This document shows, one piece after another, positions 4,930 to 6,900 of a stretch of DNA of 6,900 nucleotides. Location: the NCBI GenBank assembly GCA_050115555.1, contig JASFQI010000268.1, positions 1-6,900 of the forward strand, given 5' to 3'. Under the pieces are notes generated by a model. That model searched no databases. It had not been told where the DNA came from and was given only the letters and a program-made list of their open reading frames with translations. The position numbers and the translations under genes were made by a program. Origin of the DNA: JASFQI01 sp050115555. GTDB taxonomy: Bacteria > Desulfobacterota > DSM-4660 > Desulfatiglandales > HGW-15. Every line of letters starts with the position of its first letter. Within the stretch, counting starts at the first letter, position 1.

Positions 4930-5424
4930 CTCCCTTTCCTCCTTTCCATTCCCGAGATCTAAAAGGTGAATGTCCAGCTTGGCCGCGATGGCCGCGATGC
5001 CGCGTGTCAAAGGCTCGTTGGTGAGTGCCACGTTAAAAACCGCCACGATGCGCCGGTCGGAATGGCGGCTCGCTATTACCGGCGAGAAATACCGGTACTC
5101 CCTGGCCGCGATATAGGCCGCTCCCTTCTCCGTCCACTCGGTACGGGCCCACAAGCCGTCCCGCCCCCTCCAGTCCATTTCCTTGATCCACCCGGCTGCC
5201 GGGGCCTGCACGTCCTTGAGGGTCTGGTGTTCGTAGTCGATCACCATGTCCCGGCCCAGGTTCGCAAAGTACCGAAGCACGAGCGGCGCGGAGTCATCGT
5301 CCATGATCAGGGGTTCTTCCTCCCCCAGGATGAAGACCTCGCCATACGGCAGTACCTGCCACCACTCGGGCGGATCCACGGGCGCCGCCACAGGCGCCTT
5401 CAATACCGATACCGGATACATCAT
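4330..5424 (-). CDS. I: Prohead protease-scaffold precursor, Mu gpI family
   Basis: 364 residues, starting at ATG 5424, with GGAGG shortly upstream. A second ATG follows directly and is equally possible. The N-terminal half (about 1-155) matches the Mu I protease family (PF10123): residues 63-68 are DYEHQT, 111-116 are RYFSPV, and 133-138 are ALTNEP. His66 and Ser114 are the likely catalytic pair by analogy with herpesvirus-like assemblin proteases; this is inference. After a short linker (NGKEERE, 159-165) comes a charged, helical scaffold part with a possible coiled coil at about 186-210 and again at 255-275. It ends in MMGVSEESWKKYGP, a common ending in this family. The protease cuts scaffold and itself out of the prohead so DNA can enter. 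The C-terminal third is also expected to be made separately from an internal start. The gene lies between G and the capsid genes, as in Mu. Confidence 0.94.
   Translation of the reverse strand: MMYPVSVLKAPVAAPVDPPEWWQVLPYGEVFILGEEEPLIMDDDSAPLVLRYFANLGRDMVIDYEHQTLKDVQAPAAGWIKEMDWRGRDGLWARTEWTEKGAAYIAAREYRYFSPVIASRHSDRRIVAVFNVALTNEPLTRGIAAIAAKLDIHLLDLGNGKEEREMEFLKRLIAKLGLGAEATEDQVVEAVEGLATKNTDLQKKLDEAGKGGGTETVVASKNVLSALALPEDTAEESVIVAKIKSLSAGDTAAVDLARQVADLSGKISDMEADKLTQSALKNGQISPAELEAWGNDLAKTDPEKFKKIVLSRKPGSVIPVEKTHTVKDPKPGDTPDEVQVNINKMMGVSEESWKKYGPVSEEDA
4938..4943 (-). promoter_or_regulatory. Internal ribosome binding site for the nested scaffold
   Basis: A perfect AGGAGG lies within the protease coding sequence, 8 bases before the ATG at 4929. 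It is formed by the linker codons GGA-AAG-GAG-GAA. It is as strong as the sites in front of the ordinary genes of this operon, so internal initiation is likely. Confidence 0.78.
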
Positions 5425-6029
5425 GCTCCCTCCGTTAAGTGCAACAGGTGCCGCTCCACCATGTCCAACACGGCCGCGACGTCGCTTTTACCGAGCCCGA
5501 GGAAAGGCCTTGCCGGGATGTCCCCCCAGGGCAGCACCTGCTTGCGGGTATGGGCCTTCACTTTCGCCGTTTTCCCGGATGCCAGGGTCCGCAGGTGGGC
5601 TTTCACACTGGCGGTCACCGTGCCGAAAGAGCCCTTTTTTGCGCCGAGCTGCTGTACGGCCGAGTAGACCATCGGGCTCCCGATGGCCACCTGCATCCGC
5701 CCGGCGCTGTAGTGAATGGTGTTGGCAAGGCTTCGCGTCTCGCCGGTCAGGGGCTTCTTGCCGGCTGCCCGGCGGGCGCCGGTTTTGCTCAGCCGGCCCT
5801 TTTTGGTATGGGAGCTCTTGTACCTCCCCAGATATCGCTCCAGGGTGGACGGCCGGTTGGCGGGCCAGGGCGTGCCGTCGGGCGCTGTCGCGGTGTCAAA
5901 GCGCCTCTTGGTGGTCTCGGCCAGGTACTCGCCGATGGCCCGCATTACGCGCGTCAGGTCTCCGCTGTGGCGGGCCAGATCGTTCAAGGCCTTCTGTACG
6001 ACAGCGTCGTCAAGCTCGATGCCGATCAC
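5421..6029 (-). CDS. G: Phage virion morphogenesis protein, Mu gpG family
   Basis: 202 residues when started at GTG 6029. This start is chosen because GGAGG lies 7 bases upstream and GTGA overlaps the stop of F; the open frame runs on to an upstream ATG at 6143, but that would sit deep inside F. The protein looks like the 'phage virion morphogenesis' family (PF05069; Mu gpG, P2 gpS). It has an N-terminal helix pair (about 1-45), the motif TAPDGTPWPANRPSTLERY, a GRLSKTG segment, then LTGETRSLANTIHYSAGRM followed by IGSPMVYSAVQQLGAKKG, and finally IPARPFLGLGKSD before the C-terminal helix. The IPARPFLG block is a hallmark of the family. Mu gpG is needed for mature, tail-competent heads, and P2 S acts in tail completion. 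The protein is strongly basic. Its stop overlaps the following protease start as ATGA. Confidence 0.92.
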   Translation of the reverse strand: MIGIELDDAVVQKALNDLARHSGDLTRVMRAIGEYLAETTKRRFDTATAPDGTPWPANRPSTLERYLGRYKSSHTKKGRLSKTGARRAAGKKPLTGETRSLANTIHYSAGRMQVAIGSPMVYSAVQQLGAKKGSFGTVTASVKAHLRTLASGKTAKVKAHTRKQVLPWGDIPARPFLGLGKSDVAAVLDMVERHLLHLTEGA

Positions 6030-6787
6030 GTCGTCCCCTCCACATCTGCCTCCAGGTCCGAGCCCAGGGGCGCCGGCAGCCCCGCGGCCTTTCGTCGCAC
6101 CTCGGCCACCAGGTCCGAGGTCTCGCCAGGCATGTAGTCCCATCCCTTGTCAATGCCCGCCGGCACTCCTGTCTTGGGATCGATCCCATCGTCCGGCGCC
6201 GGCCCCATCCGGCCGCCCAGACGTTCGGCCGCGGCCGCATCCGCAATGCCGATCACCCGGCACATGCACCCCCAGCCGTTGGGCGGGTAATGCGTCTGCC
6301 ACCACGGGTCGTCTGCGGGGAGAGTCAGCCCGTCCCAGCTCACGTGGAGCGGCCTGGGATGGAGCACGCTATCGGAGTGCTTGTACATCCAGTACTCGAA
6401 CCCGCCCTCTCGAAGCTGCCCCAGCCGCCCGGCGCTGTAGCTGGACACCATATTGGTCTGGTAGATCACCCGGGTTCGCCAGTTGCGCTCTCCCCGGTAG
6501 GCCCATCCGTAGCGCTCCACCGTGGCATCGAAATCCTTTCGAAAATCGTCAATGCTCTTGCCTTCCGCAATGAACGTATCCACCGCATCCGCCAGGTCGG
6601 CCAGGAGGTCCGCCTTGGCCGCACCGGCGACCATGAAGCCCCGATCGTGCTGGCTATGCCAGATGTCGTCCCATTTCTCCGTGGGGATCAGGTTGCCCAG
6701 CTTGCCCCGGAAAAACGCCACCTGCTCGGCAAAGGGCCGCTTGAGGATGCCGCTCACGGCGCGGTCTGTGGCAACGGTCTTACCCAT
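6026..6787 (-). CDS. F: Minor head / head morphogenesis protein, Mu gpF family
   Basis: 253 residues. It starts at ATG 6787, with AGGAGA about 5 bases upstream, inside the last codons of the portal gene. The Mu F / SPP1 gp7 type head morphogenesis domain (PF04233) covers roughly residues 50-180. A helical part includes RVIYQTNMVSSYSAGR (106-121), then comes the family signature: W-Y-KHSDSVLHPRP (133-146), HVSWDGLTLPADDPWW (148-163) and PPNGWGCMCRV (168-178), where the CxCR end is typical. F-type proteins are minor capsid components acting at or near the portal during head assembly. The remaining 75 residues are Pro/Gly/Asp-rich (GIDPKTGVPAGIDKGWDY at 201-218) and less conserved. The stop overlaps the next start as GTGA, so translation is probably coupled. 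The family assignment is firm; the exact role in the particle is inferred from relatives. Confidence 0.93.
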   Translation of the reverse strand: MGKTVATDRAVSGILKRPFAEQVAFFRGKLGNLIPTEKWDDIWHSQHDRGFMVAGAAKADLLADLADAVDTFIAEGKSIDDFRKDFDATVERYGWAYRGERNWRTRVIYQTNMVSSYSAGRLGQLREGGFEYWMYKHSDSVLHPRPLHVSWDGLTLPADDPWWQTHYPPNGWGCMCRVIGIADAAAAERLGGRMGPAPDDGIDPKTGVPAGIDKGWDYMPGETSDLVAEVRRKAAGLPAPLGSDLEADVEGTT

Positions 6788-6900
6788 TGCTCTCCTGTTC
6801 CAGGTCGTAACGGCCGGCCGCCTCGACCGCGGTAAAGCCTGTGGCCATCACCTCGGCCAGGTCCTCGGAGGAAAGGTCGCCATAAGCCGAAAGAAGCAAG
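6780..6900 (-). CDS. Portal protein, Mu gp29 / DUF935 type (C-terminal end only)
   Basis: Only the last 39 codons are in the window; the rest lies beyond the right edge. The frame ends in TAA at 6782-6780 and overlaps the start of the next gene by 8 bases. The visible tail is acidic and helical, with a SSEDLAEVMATGFTAVEAAGR stretch followed by YDLEQESNG. That resembles the C-terminal end of Mu-type portal proteins, where an Ala-rich 'AAE-GR' helix precedes an acidic end. In Mu-like phages the portal forms the dodecameric DNA channel at one capsid vertex and its gene directly precedes the F-type head morphogenesis gene, as here. The call rests mostly on position, because the diagnostic core of the protein is not visible. 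Any other gene at this place would be unexpected. Confidence 0.72.
   Translation of the reverse strand, partial: LLLSAYGDLSSEDLAEVMATGFTAVEAAGRYDLEQESNG

Noticed and set aside
4394..4969. Two overlapping plus-strand open frames of about 190 codons
   Set aside because: Both are shadows of the scaffold part of the protease gene, which has a convincing product and an ordered place in the operon.
6030..6143. Upstream ATG for the gpG-like protein
   Set aside because: It lies within the end of F and adds low-complexity sequence. GTG 6029 with GGAGG and the GTGA overlap is the better start.
5246..6835. A 529-codon open frame on the plus strand
   Set aside because: It is antisense to F, G and the start of the protease gene. 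The translation is an Arg/Pro/Ser-rich shadow with no plausible fold.

Overview
The window is part of the late (virion structural) operon of a Mu-like transposable phage or prophage. Twelve genes are read on the minus strand, so transcription runs from the right edge (6900) to the left edge (1). G+C is high (roughly 60% by eye) and almost every gene has a strong AGGAGG-type ribosome site. This fits a GC-rich Gram-negative, proteobacterium-like host. The species cannot be named, and no host chromosomal gene or phage end is visible.

Right to left, the head module comes first. It holds the C-terminal end of the portal (Mu gp29 / DUF935 type), the minor head morphogenesis protein (Mu F), the virion morphogenesis protein (Mu G), and the prohead protease (Mu I). 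The scaffold (Mu Z) is nested in frame at the 3' end of the protease gene. A small decoration-like protein and the major capsid protein (Mu T) follow. The first four genes are packed with 4-8 base overlaps (portal/F, F/G as GTGA, G/I as ATGA). Spacing then opens to 65-85 bases around the decoration and capsid genes, where hairpins lie.

Next come the connector genes: a gp35-like (HI1506-type) protein, a gp36-like protein (DUF1320) and a gp37-like protein (probable tail terminator). The tail module follows: a beta-rich tail tube protein, a tail assembly chaperone, and the start of the tape measure protein, which is cut by the left edge. No sheath gene stands before the tube gene. The predicted particle therefore has a Mu-type head on a non-contractile siphovirus-like tail, as in the Mu-like Pseudomonas phages B3 and D3112.

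The least ordinary spot is 191-437. Between the chaperone and tape measure genes lies a good candidate for a small opposite-strand gene encoding a 66-residue, mostly hydrophobic protein with its own ribosome site. It could be a moron-type insertion. The competing reading is a -1 frameshift extension of the chaperone. Other points worth a look are the internal scaffold start with a ribosome site inside the protease codons, and a strong double hairpin directly after the capsid stop codon. No tRNA, CRISPR array, insertion sequence or attachment site was seen, and no stretch above 300 bases lacks a gene.
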